Assembly (NCBI GenBank): GCA_035516255.1
Contig: DATJAL010000047.1
Location: forward strand, 148,929 to 212,928
From: Chitinivibrionales bacterium
GTDB taxonomy: Bacteria; Fibrobacterota; Chitinivibrionia; Chitinivibrionales; FEN-1185
Direction: 5' to 3'
Length of the DNA: 64,000 bases
Program-made: the position numbers and the translations under genes
Notes under the pieces: model-generated
Seen by the model: only the letters and a program-made list of their open reading frames with translations
Told to the model about the DNA's origin: nothing
Database searches by the model: none
Shown here: in pieces, positions 42,549 through 52,995 of the stretch
How positions within the stretch are numbered: the first letter of the stretch is position 1
Layout of the letters: each line of letters begins with the position of its first letter

Positions 42549-45500
42549 ATGAACCGAAAATTAACATCAATGCTTCTCGCCGCATGGCTCATGCCGCTTT
42601 TCTTCCTTTTCTGCACCAACGACTACAACCCATTCACCGACCAGTCAAAGGCCCGCGCGGTCGTCACGCATAAAACCTTCAGGGACGTTGACACGCTTTC
42701 GATTTTCACCACCGAAACCCTGATGGTTCAGTTGGCCGTGCGCGAGCTGGTCGATTCGTTCTCGGTGGTCGCGCCGTCGAACCGCCGCGCCGCCGACACG
42801 TTCGTGGTGAGAAAAACGGCCGGCCAGATTCTTCCGGCCGGTCCGTACACCTGCCTGATCTCCCTTACCGACACCGGCTGGATAACCATCACGGTCAACA
42901 CGTTCAGGAGCAACGGCGAGCGCGTGCCGCAGGATTTTTTTGTCTTTTGCAAATCGCCGCTGGGCCAAGGCGCCATCACCGGCGACTACGGCGACACCCT
43001 GCGGCTGTCGACCGCGCCCGTACGCGACGCCGACGTGGCGTACCACTGGGATTTCGGCAACGGCGTTGTTGTCAACTCTCCGCTGCCGCAAACCACTGCC
43101 GTGATCAAAATGCAGACGGTCATGACCGCCGGATCGCTGTGGGTCTCCGACCCCTCGGGTGGCCATGCCTCGCCACGCTGCGCGTTTGCCTACAACCTCA
43201 CCGACAGCACGGCGCCCATCATCATGTGCGCCAACGATCAGTTCGTTGGAAAGGACACCATCGTCACCGGCGACACCACGTTCTATTTCAAGGTGAAAAT
43301 CTGGGACCCGGCGCAGGTGCAGCCCGTGTACAGCGCGATGATCAACGGCGGGCAGTTCGACATCAACAACGACCCCTATTATGTGCAGGTCTTCGGCCGC
43401 ATGGACACGTTCAAGGTTTTCTCGCCGGTCGTGGTGACGGCTATTGACAACCAGTACAGCCAGAAATCCTCCCGCAAGACGTTCTGGCTCAGGTTCAGCG
43501 ACTCCCTGTCGCACGGCAAGGGCTTATACATCACGGTCAGCGAACCGGAGGGCGACCTGTCGGCGAGCTCGGTCAGGCAGGTATCCATATTCGGGAACGT
43601 AGAGGATTACGCGCACGATTCGATCAACGCGGTATTGAAACTGTTTGTCAATGACCTTCCCACCGGCGAATCATACGCGGCGCGGGGAAAATACAGCGTG
43701 CTGTGGAATTTCGGCCTTACCCTGGGCGACGGCGCGAACAAGATAAAAGTCGCCGCCTATTCACCCGGCGGCGACTCGCTCGCCGAAAAATCCTTCACGA
43801 TCTTTTTTGACCCCGGCCTCAAGGACACGGTGCCGCCGGTCATTCTCGAAATCACCGCGAACGGGAAAACGGCCGATTACCACTTTGTCACCACGGACAC
43901 CGCGGCGATCAGGATCATCGCCTTTGACGAAGGGTCGGGCATCGATTCCCTGACGGTCAATGGGAAGCGGCTGCTCATGACGCCCGAGGGAAACGGCTTC
44001 ATCTGGTTCGACAGTGTCATTGTCGTGCACCGGCCCTCGGGAAACCTGTTCTGTGTGCGGGCAAAAGACAGGGCGGGCAACCGGGATTCCGTTTCCTTTA
44101 CTTTGTATATGAACAACCCCCCGGAGATCATCCTTGCCCCCGCCGTGCAGAACCAGGTCTTCGCGGGCGCGTTGTTTTCAAGCCAGATCCGCTGCATCGA
44201 CCGGGACCTTGACACAATAAGAATCCAGAAAGTGGACGGTCCCGCCAATCTCACCGTCACCGCGGACGGCCAGATATCGTGGACCCCGCTGCCGGCGGAC
44301 TCCGGCATGCACACGGTGCTAATGCGCGTTTCGGACGGGTACCAGGACGTTTTCTACACCTTCCAGGTGACCGTCCTCACCGTTTCCGCGCTTCCGCAGA
44401 TGGCCCGGATCGACACGCAGCACACCGCCTACGCCCCTTATGTGGAAGCGGGAAAAGACAGCCTCGTCATTTTGGTAAGAACACTCTACGACACCCTTGA
44501 CACGCCGCTCGTGTTTTCCGCGTTTTTATACAACTCCCCGCTCCCCATGAACGGCAGGCTCCTCGTGTGGAAGCCGGAAATCAAGGACGTGGGAATTCGT
44601 TCCGTAAAGTTGAAGATCACCGACCCCTATTCACGGAGCGACAGCATGCTCGCGGTGGTGACGGTGGTGCCGCCCAACCAGCCGTGCACGCTGCACGTGA
44701 CGTACAACATTCCGACGACGCCGGCCGGCGAGCTTGACCTCTCCTCGGCCGCGCAACCGGAAACGCTTTTCTTTTCTGTCAAGGACCCCGACATCCCGGC
44801 CGTGGAGCGCGACACGGTGAAGATCCGCTGGCCCGCGAGCCAGACGCAGATGGTGCTCGACTCAACGCGGCAGTTTTTGCTCATCCTTGCGCCGAAATCC
44901 GGGACAAAGACCAAAGACACCGTGTGCGTGTCGGTTTCCGACCGCGGCGGCCATGCCGACTCCATGAAATTCTTCATCTCCTACGGCGCGACGGTAACCC
45001 CGGGATTCACGGGGAAAATCGTGATCAACACCAGGTCGAGCGGCGCGTCCATCAGCGCCCCGGTGACCGGGTTCCCGCTCCTCGTCCGGCTTGATACAAC
45101 GTCATTTACAAGGAAGAATTTCAGCGACGCCGCTCCGAACGGCGCGGACGTGCGTTTCAAAAAGCCCGACGGAACGCCGCTTCCCTACCAGATCGAGCGG
45201 TGGAACGGCACGGCGTACCTTGCGGAAATCTGGGTAAAGGTTGACACCGTGTATCCGATGAACGACACGCAATACATCACGATGACCTGGGGCGCCGGCT
45301 CATTAATGGACAGCTCGAACGGCAGGGCCGTGTTCGACACCGCCGCCGGCTACGTGGGCGTCTGGCACATGAGCGACGGATCTCAGGCGCAGAACGCCAA
45401 TTCGGCGCAGGCGCAGTTCAACGCGGTGCCGACGCTGACCAGCGGCCCGGCGCCGGGAGTCATCATAACCTACGGCACGGGCATCATCGGCGGCGCCGCC

Positions 45501-46040
45501 GACAGCATGATAAACGACAGATTTCTGAACGCGGGGCTGCTGCCGACCATGCAGAATGTCTCGGTAAGCGCATGGGTAAACCCCGCGGCCAGGGCCGGAT
45601 TTTCCAAAATCATCAGCAAGTCATGGAACACGTATCAAAATCCGTATCAGGTCTTTTCCCTTGAGGAGACGGGGCCAAAGGATACCGCCGTTCAATTCCA
45701 CGTGGGACTGTCCGGGCAATTTTCCGCATACGCGGTCTACAAAGACTCGATTCCAATCGGCTCCTGGACGCACCTCGCGGGCACCTACGACGGCATGACC
45801 ATGCGGCTGTACGTGAATGGAACGGAAGCGGCCACGTATTCATGGACCTCCGGTTCCGTGCCCGCCGTTCCCTTAAACCAGATGCCCTGGACCATTGGCG
45901 GATGGGGCGGGAACACGATGGAGTGTTTTCAGGGGAAAATCGACGAGGCGAGGATTTATCGCGGGGTGTGGACGGCGGACTATATAAAATTGTCGTATGA
46001 GAATCAAAGGGAAGGTGGCGCGCTGTTGCAGTTTAGATAA
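42549..46040 (+). CDS. Giant exported multi-domain protein: cadherin/Ig-like repeats, DUF2341 and LamG
   Basis: A 1163-residue exported protein. The signal sequence ends LFFLFCTNDYNPFTD; a lipidated Cys is likely by analogy with the lipoprotein at 22894, although Phe before Cys is not canonical. The middle is a string of beta-sandwich domains: a PKD-like AYHWDFGNGVVVNSP, cadherin- or Ig-like segments (PPVILEITANGKTADYHF, SQIRCIDRDLDTIRIQKV, DGQISWTPLPADSGMHTVLM). Near residue 840 a DUF2341 domain begins (PVTGFPLLVRLDTTSF, NGADVRFKKPDGTPLPYQIE). The C-terminal 230 residues form a LamG/concanavalin-like domain (GYVGVWHMSDGSQ, SVSAWVNPAA, SWTHLAGTYDGMTMRLYVNG). Likely a surface adhesin or glycan binder. 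Last gene of the kinase operon. Confidence 0.8.
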   Translation: MNRKLTSMLLAAWLMPLFFLFCTNDYNPFTDQSKARAVVTHKTFRDVDTLSIFTTETLMVQLAVRELVDSFSVVAPSNRRAADTFVVRKTAGQILPAGPYTCLISLTDTGWITITVNTFRSNGERVPQDFFVFCKSPLGQGAITGDYGDTLRLSTAPVRDADVAYHWDFGNGVVVNSPLPQTTAVIKMQTVMTAGSLWVSDPSGGHASPRCAFAYNLTDSTAPIIMCANDQFVGKDTIVTGDTTFYFKVKIWDPAQVQPVYSAMINGGQFDINNDPYYVQVFGRMDTFKVFSPVVVTAIDNQYSQKSSRKTFWLRFSDSLSHGKGLYITVSEPEGDLSASSVRQVSIFGNVEDYAHDSINAVLKLFVNDLPTGESYAARGKYSVLWNFGLTLGDGANKIKVAAYSPGGDSLAEKSFTIFFDPGLKDTVPPVILEITANGKTADYHFVTTDTAAIRIIAFDEGSGIDSLTVNGKRLLMTPEGNGFIWFDSVIVVHRPSGNLFCVRAKDRAGNRDSVSFTLYMNNPPEIILAPAVQNQVFAGALFSSQIRCIDRDLDTIRIQKVDGPANLTVTADGQISWTPLPADSGMHTVLMRVSDGYQDVFYTFQVTVLTVSALPQMARIDTQHTAYAPYVEAGKDSLVILVRTLYDTLDTPLVFSAFLYNSPLPMNGRLLVWKPEIKDVGIRSVKLKITDPYSRSDSMLAVVTVVPPNQPCTLHVTYNIPTTPAGELDLSSAAQPETLFFSVKDPDIPAVERDTVKIRWPASQTQMVLDSTRQFLLILAPKSGTKTKDTVCVSVSDRGGHADSMKFFISYGATVTPGFTGKIVINTRSSGASISAPVTGFPLLVRLDTTSFTRKNFSDAAPNGADVRFKKPDGTPLPYQIERWNGTAYLAEIWVKVDTVYPMNDTQYITMTWGAGSLMDSSNGRAVFDTAAGYVGVWHMSDGSQAQNANSAQAQFNAVPTLTSGPAPGVIITYGTGIIGGAADSMINDRFLNAGLLPTMQNVSVSAWVNPAARAGFSKIISKSWNTYQNPYQVFSLEETGPKDTAVQFHVGLSGQFSAYAVYKDSIPIGSWTHLAGTYDGMTMRLYVNGTEAATYSWTSGSVPAVPLNQMPWTIGGWGGNTMECFQGKIDEARIYRGVWTADYIKLSYENQREGGALLQFR

Positions 46041-46120
46041 TTACAATCTCCCTTGACAATTTGGATTAGTTGACAGATAATAAACGGAATGCGCTCATCA
46101 TTTTATTGACATGAGGTAAA

Positions 46121-48793
<2,673 letters not shown>

Positions 48794-48810
48794 GACCTAA
48801 CCGGTTTGCG

Positions 48811-49638
48811 TTAAACGGTTGCGGGCGGCGTGTCCTTCTCGTCAAGAACGGCAGCGCCCGCGCCGGACGCGGCTTTTTCGGCCTCCACCTGCTGCAACTG
48901 CGTTTCGGTGAGATCACCCAGTTTCTCCTTTGCCAAGGCCTCGAACTCTTCGATGCGCGGCAGGTCGGCGATCTTGTTGATGCCGAAATAGGCAAGAAAC
49001 TCCTTGGTCGTGGCGTAGAGCAGGGGGCGGCCGGGCTTTTCGCTGCGGCCGGCGATGGTGATGAGCCGCTTTTCCAACAGCGTTTTCATGGCACCGTCGG
49101 AAAGCACCCCGCGGATCGACTCGATCTCGGCCTTGGTGATGGGCTGCTTGTACGAAATGATGGCAAGGCATTCAAGCGATTGTATAGAAAGTTTTTTCGC
49201 GGCCTTTTCCTTGAACAGCTGCACCACCCAGGGGTAATAATACGACACGGTGCGGAACTGGTATCCGCCGCCGATCTCCACGATCTCGAACGGGTGGCGC
49301 TCTTTGCCCAGCTGCGTATTGATTTTCTCCACCATCTGCCGGATCTTGCGGCCGTCGGGCATTCCCGGCACGATCGCCTTGATCCGGTCGGTGGTGAGGA
49401 TCTCGTCCGACGCGAACAAAAGCGCCTCGAGCACGCGGAGCGGGTTGTCGGGCGCGTTTGAGTCGGGGATGGGAACGTCTTCCGCGCTTTCGGCCTCGAG
49501 CGCGGCGGTATTCTGGGCCACCTGCGCGTCGCTGGTTTGCGGGCCGGCGGTCTCTTCGGCCGCCAGGGGAGGATCGACTTGCTCCATCGGTTTTTCCAAA
49601 TTACCCGGATCAAGGTTCGCGTCGTTTTCTTCTGTCAT
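48811..49638 (-). CDS. scpB: Segregation and condensation protein B
   Basis: Winged-helix partner of SMC-ScpA in chromosome condensation. The 275-residue protein has the ScpB signature VLEALLFASDEILTTDRIKA, GGYQFRTV, LSIQSLECLAIISYKQPITK, and IESIRGVLSDGAMKTLLEK. An acidic, Ala-rich N-terminal extension of about 55 residues and a C-terminal extension are not part of the core fold. The ATG has AAGGACC upstream. ScpA is not next to it, which is unusual because scpA and scpB are often adjacent. Confidence 0.94.
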   Translation of the reverse strand: MTEENDANLDPGNLEKPMEQVDPPLAAEETAGPQTSDAQVAQNTAALEAESAEDVPIPDSNAPDNPLRVLEALLFASDEILTTDRIKAIVPGMPDGRKIRQMVEKINTQLGKERHPFEIVEIGGGYQFRTVSYYYPWVVQLFKEKAAKKLSIQSLECLAIISYKQPITKAEIESIRGVLSDGAMKTLLEKRLITIAGRSEKPGRPLLYATTKEFLAYFGINKIADLPRIEEFEALAKEKLGDLTETQLQQVEAEKAASGAGAAVLDEKDTPPATV

Positions 49639-49735
49639 GGAGGTCCTTGCTTTAGGAGTTGGTGTTTCTGGGTGGTAATATAAATCATTACCGTAATTTG
49701 TTAAATACTCATATATCTATAATATTAACACTTTG

Positions 49736-49868
49736 CGGGGGAGAAGTCTCTCCCCTGGGGTGCAGCTTCCGCCGCCGCGCGGTTGTCGTCGAAGTGTGGG
49801 GTCGGGCGCGGCGGCGGTGATCTGCACCCACACCCCTCTCCCGGCTTTGTTTACGCGGGGAGAGGGGC
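49736..49868 (+). repeat. Family B repeat, long copy
   Basis: Starts with GCGGGGGAGAAGTCTCTCCCC (hairpin) followed by TGGGGTGCAGC, a GCCGCCGCGC...GCGCGGCGGCGG inverted pair, GATCTGCACCC, and a final CCTCTCCC...GGGGAGAGGGG inverted pair. Only the hairpin box and the TGCACCC tail are shared with the other copies. Confidence 0.6.
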
Positions 49869-49971
49869 ACTTGTGTTCTCTGTTGTCAAATGAAGTATCG
49901 AAAATAAATCGAAAGGATAGTCAAAAATTATAAAGTAATTTGCCTGATGGATTTGAAAAAGGGGGGATGAT

Positions 49972-50137
49972 GTTACGCGCCAGGGGCGATTGGAGGCCGC
50001 GCCAGAGCGCGGTGCTGCCCGGCCACGGCCGCGAAGCGGCATAGCGCCGCGGCAGCCCGAGGGCGAGCCCGAGACCGGAAGGAGAACCGACCCGACCCTG
50101 AGCCTCGGCGAAGGGGAGGGGAACGCCCGGATTTTAA
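49972..50137 (-). repeat. Modular GC-rich repeat, copy 3
   Basis: On the minus strand: AAAATCCGGGCGTTCCCC, hairpin CCCCTTCGCCGAGGCTCAGGG, GGTCGGTTCTCCTTCCGGTC, CTCGGGCTGCCGCGGCGCTA, then GGCCGGGCAGCACCGCGC and GGCCTCCAATCGCC, ending GCGCGTAAC. Confidence 0.8.
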
Positions 50138-50182
50138 TTTTCAAGTGAAAAGCGGTTTCTCCGCCAAAGATCTTAAAACTTA

Positions 50183-51805
50183 TTACACCGAGAAATCCCT
50201 CAGCGGAATGACGTCGGGCAGTTTATCGCGGGTTTGGCCGAAGAGCTCGGTGGGGACCCAGCGGATGGTGAGGTGCTGCACCTTGACCGTTGCGAGCGCC
50301 TCGATGACGTGCGAGTACCACGGCTGCGCCGTGGCGATGAGGAGGAGGTCGACGCGGCCGCGCGACAGCACGTCCTTGATGTTCTCGATATGGCCGAGCA
50401 CCGGGTAGCCCTCGAACTCGCCGGGGAACTGCTCCTTGACGGGCCAGAGAACGCCGCGGATGCTCACGGTGGAATCGGCCTCGAAGTTCTTGATGAGCGC
50501 CGTCGCCACCTCGTCGGAGCCCACGATCACCACATTGCCGGTGCTGAACACGATGCGCCTGAGGCGCGAAACCGCCCGCGGCAGCACCTCGCGCCACGCC
50601 ACGAGCGCAAGAATGATCACGATGGTGGCAACGCCGAAGGCGATACGGGAAAAGGCCATGGAGTTCACGAAAAACACCGCAGCCATGAAAATGGCCGAAG
50701 CCACGGCTCCCGACACGAGCGCGTTTCCGACGGAATACCGCTCCTTCGAGTACACGCCGCGGTAGAGAAAAATTCCCAGGAAGCTGAACGAAAGCAGCAG
50801 GTGCATGAACACCATGGTGAGCGCGCTGCCGCCGCGGTACGGGCTTTGCATTGACGAAAGGGAAAACCTCACCAGGATGCCGCCCCAGAGGATCACATTG
50901 ATGAGCAGGAGATCGATGAAGCACGCGGTGAAGGTGCGGAAAAGGCTCCCGACGAAATTGAGACCGGCCTGGAGCATGATGCCCATGAAAATGAGCCAGC
51001 CCGGAAAATACGCCGCGTGCGTATGCTTGTACGTGCGCGAAAAGATGATCATGGCCTCGTAAAACGCCCTGCGTGATTTCCAGGTGAGCTTTGCCGCGCT
51101 TCTTCCCTTGAAATGGATGATCTGCGTGGCTGGGTTGTACCAGACGCTGAGGCCTTTTTCCTTGACGCGGCGGCAAAGATCAAGGTCCTCGCCGTACATG
51201 AAATACCGCTCATCGAACCCGCCCACCTCCCGGAACAGCCCCAGGGGCATGAACATGAAGGAGCCCGACACGGCGTCCACCTCGACCGTGTCGTCAGGGT
51301 CAAGATAGGTGAGGTTGTAGCGCCCGAAGCGCCTGCTTTTGGGAAACAGCCTGCTCAGGCCGGTGAGCCGGTAAAAGGCGACCGCCGGCGAAGGGAAGCT
51401 GCGCCGGCATCCCGCCTGCAGCGAGCCGTCGGCGTTGATGATCTTGGGGCCCATGATGCCGACGCTGGTACGGGACTTTAGAAACTCCACGCAGGCCGAC
51501 AGCGTGTTTCTTGACACGAGCGTGTCCGGATTTAAAAAAAGGATATACGTGCCGCGGGCGGTCTTTGCGCCCACGTTGCAGGCCTTGCCGAACCCGATGT
51601 TGTTCTTGAGGCCCACCCACTTGACTTCCGGGAACTCGCCGGTGATTTTTTTCCGGGAGTCGTCATGCGACGCATTGTCCACAATGATGATTTCCGATTG
51701 CTGGTAGAGCTCGGCCTCGCGCAGGGAAAGCAGGGTCCGCTTCAGGAAGTCGGCGACCCTGAAATTGACAATGACCACCGAGATGAGCGCGTCGCGGGGG
51801 GGCAC
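50183..51805 (-). CDS. GT2 glycosyltransferase fused to a membrane/Rossmann region of sugar-phosphate transferase type
   Basis: A 540-residue protein. Residues 1-265 are a family 2 glycosyltransferase like rhamnosyltransferases: ISVVIVNFRV, IIIVDNASHDDS, ILFLNPDT, GSFMFMPLGLFREVGGFDER and YGEDLDLCRRVKEKG. From about 270 there are several transmembrane helices, then a Rossmann segment (NVVIVGSDEVATALIKNF, YPVLGHIENIKDVLS, RVDLLLIATAQP). That second half resembles the N-terminal part of WcaJ/WbaP-type undecaprenyl-phosphate hexose transferases, but the catalytic C-terminal domain is missing. It starts with a GTG directly after the stop of the upstream mannosyltransferase. Likely role in surface polysaccharide assembly. 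Confidence 0.82.
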   Translation of the reverse strand: MPPRDALISVVIVNFRVADFLKRTLLSLREAELYQQSEIIIVDNASHDDSRKKITGEFPEVKWVGLKNNIGFGKACNVGAKTARGTYILFLNPDTLVSRNTLSACVEFLKSRTSVGIMGPKIINADGSLQAGCRRSFPSPAVAFYRLTGLSRLFPKSRRFGRYNLTYLDPDDTVEVDAVSGSFMFMPLGLFREVGGFDERYFMYGEDLDLCRRVKEKGLSVWYNPATQIIHFKGRSAAKLTWKSRRAFYEAMIIFSRTYKHTHAAYFPGWLIFMGIMLQAGLNFVGSLFRTFTACFIDLLLINVILWGGILVRFSLSSMQSPYRGGSALTMVFMHLLLSFSFLGIFLYRGVYSKERYSVGNALVSGAVASAIFMAAVFFVNSMAFSRIAFGVATIVIILALVAWREVLPRAVSRLRRIVFSTGNVVIVGSDEVATALIKNFEADSTVSIRGVLWPVKEQFPGEFEGYPVLGHIENIKDVLSRGRVDLLLIATAQPWYSHVIEALATVKVQHLTIRWVPTELFGQTRDKLPDVIPLRDFSV

Positions 51806-52531
51806 CTACACCGTCCTGTTGAACGTGGACATCAGGCGGAGCTTCCAGACGAGGATGAGGGCCTCGCGCACGATTTTCGTGGTCATCTTCGAAACGCCGC
51901 GCTTCCGGTCAGTAAATACGATCGGAATTTCCGCGATCCTGAAGCCCCGTTTCCATGTCATGTAGTTCACCTCGACCTGGAAGGAATAGCCCGACGAATC
52001 GATCTCGTCGAGCCGGATGGCCTCGAGCACCTTCCTGCGGAAGCACTTGAACCCGGCGGTGCAGTCGCGCACCGGCACGCCCGTGAGAATGCGCGCCACC
52101 AGGTTGCCGAAATAGCTGAGGAGCAGCCTGAACATGGGCCAGTTCACCACATTGACGCCCCGTATGTACCGCGAACCGATAACGAGATCGTTGTCCTTGA
52201 TCGCGTTCAGAAAATCCGGCAGATATTTGGGATCGTGGGAGAAATCAGAATCCATTTCGAATACAAACTCGTACTTCCGCTCAAGCGCCCATGTGAATCC
52301 CGCCACATACGCCCTGCCAAGGCCCTCTTTTTTGGGCCGGTCGAGCACGAATATGCCGGGGAGCTTTTCGGCAAGCTCCTTGACAAGCGCGGAAGTTCCG
52401 TCGGGTGAATTGTCGTCCACCACGAGGACATGCGCGTCGGGCAGCAGGGCCTTGATCTCGGGGATGATGAGCCCGATGTTTTCCTTTTCGTTGTAGGTGG
52501 GTATGATGATGAGAACCTTGTCGTCTTGCAT
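51806..52531 (-). CDS. Polyprenol-phosphate mannosyltransferase (DPM1-like GT2)
   Basis: A 241-residue GT2 enzyme that moves mannose (or another hexose) from a nucleotide sugar onto a polyprenyl phosphate carrier. Motifs: LIIIPTYNEKENIGLII, VLVVDDNSPDGTSALV, LDRPKKEGLGRAYVAGFTWA, the DxD-type EMDSDFSHDP, VIGSRYIRG, and CTAGFKCFRRKVLEAI. There are no C-terminal membrane helices, so it is the soluble DPM1-like form. Its stop abuts the GTG of the GT2 fusion without any gap. The product probably feeds surface glycan or protein glycosylation. Confidence 0.92.
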   Translation of the reverse strand: MQDDKVLIIIPTYNEKENIGLIIPEIKALLPDAHVLVVDDNSPDGTSALVKELAEKLPGIFVLDRPKKEGLGRAYVAGFTWALERKYEFVFEMDSDFSHDPKYLPDFLNAIKDNDLVIGSRYIRGVNVVNWPMFRLLLSYFGNLVARILTGVPVRDCTAGFKCFRRKVLEAIRLDEIDSSGYSFQVEVNYMTWKRGFRIAEIPIVFTDRKRGVSKMTTKIVREALILVWKLRLMSTFNRTV

Positions 52532-52995
52532 AATTTCCTTTGCGCCGGAGGTCCGGCAATCCTGTCAAAATAACACAGGTAACCGGCGGGGGCAAGAATG
52601 GCCTGCTTGCAATGGTTAATTCCAATCACGTAGATTTGATTGCATTAATAATGCGATAAAATATGGGCGTTTCCCCGTTTGTGGGGCGAAAAATTTTTCG
52701 CCCACAAACGGGGTCGGCCGTCCTTCCGGTCCACCCCTTCGGGTGCTTCCAAGGGTCGTCGTCCTTCGGCTCGGGCTGCCACGGTCCCTTATATGCCTGA
52801 CGGCGAAGGCCGGGCAGCACCGCGCTCCTGCGCGGCCTCCAGTCCTGCCTAACGCGGCGTCGCATCATTGTGCATGGAAATTAATCAGTGGCGCCGATCG
52901 GACATGGATTACACGATAACACTCAATATGATTAACGCATCCGGTCTTCCAAGGTTTTATGGTCAACTGTCAACAATATCTAATCTAAATTGAAA
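52532..52995. other. Gene-free region with modular repeat copy 4
   Basis: About 460 bases between divergent genes. Repeat copy 4 fills 52665-52856. The remaining AT-rich DNA presumably holds promoters for the mannosyltransferase (minus) and the radical SAM gene (plus). No gene is supported. Confidence 0.5.
52665..52856 (+). repeat. Modular GC-rich repeat, copy 4 (most complete)
   Basis: GGGCGTTTCCCC; a near-perfect 20-base-pair inverted repeat at 52673-52713 (one extra G, no loop); GGTCGGCCGTCCTTCCGGTC; CTTCGGCTCGGGCTGCCACG; TATGCC; GGCGAAGGCCGGGCAGCACC; CCGCGC-TCCT-GCGCGG hairpin; CTCCAGTCCTGCCTAACGC. Confidence 0.85.

Larger units (their letters stand above)
49639..50182. other. Gene-free 544-base region packed with repeats
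   Basis: Contains a family B box at 49736-49755, then CTGCACCC and CACCCC arms up to about 49870, an AT-rich gap, and modular repeat copy 3 at 49972-50137. No gene is supported. Confidence 0.6.

Noticed and set aside
52532..52995. Cobalamin riboswitch upstream of the first B12-binding radical SAM gene
   Set aside because: No B12-box-like sequence could be seen; the region is filled by the dispersed repeat.
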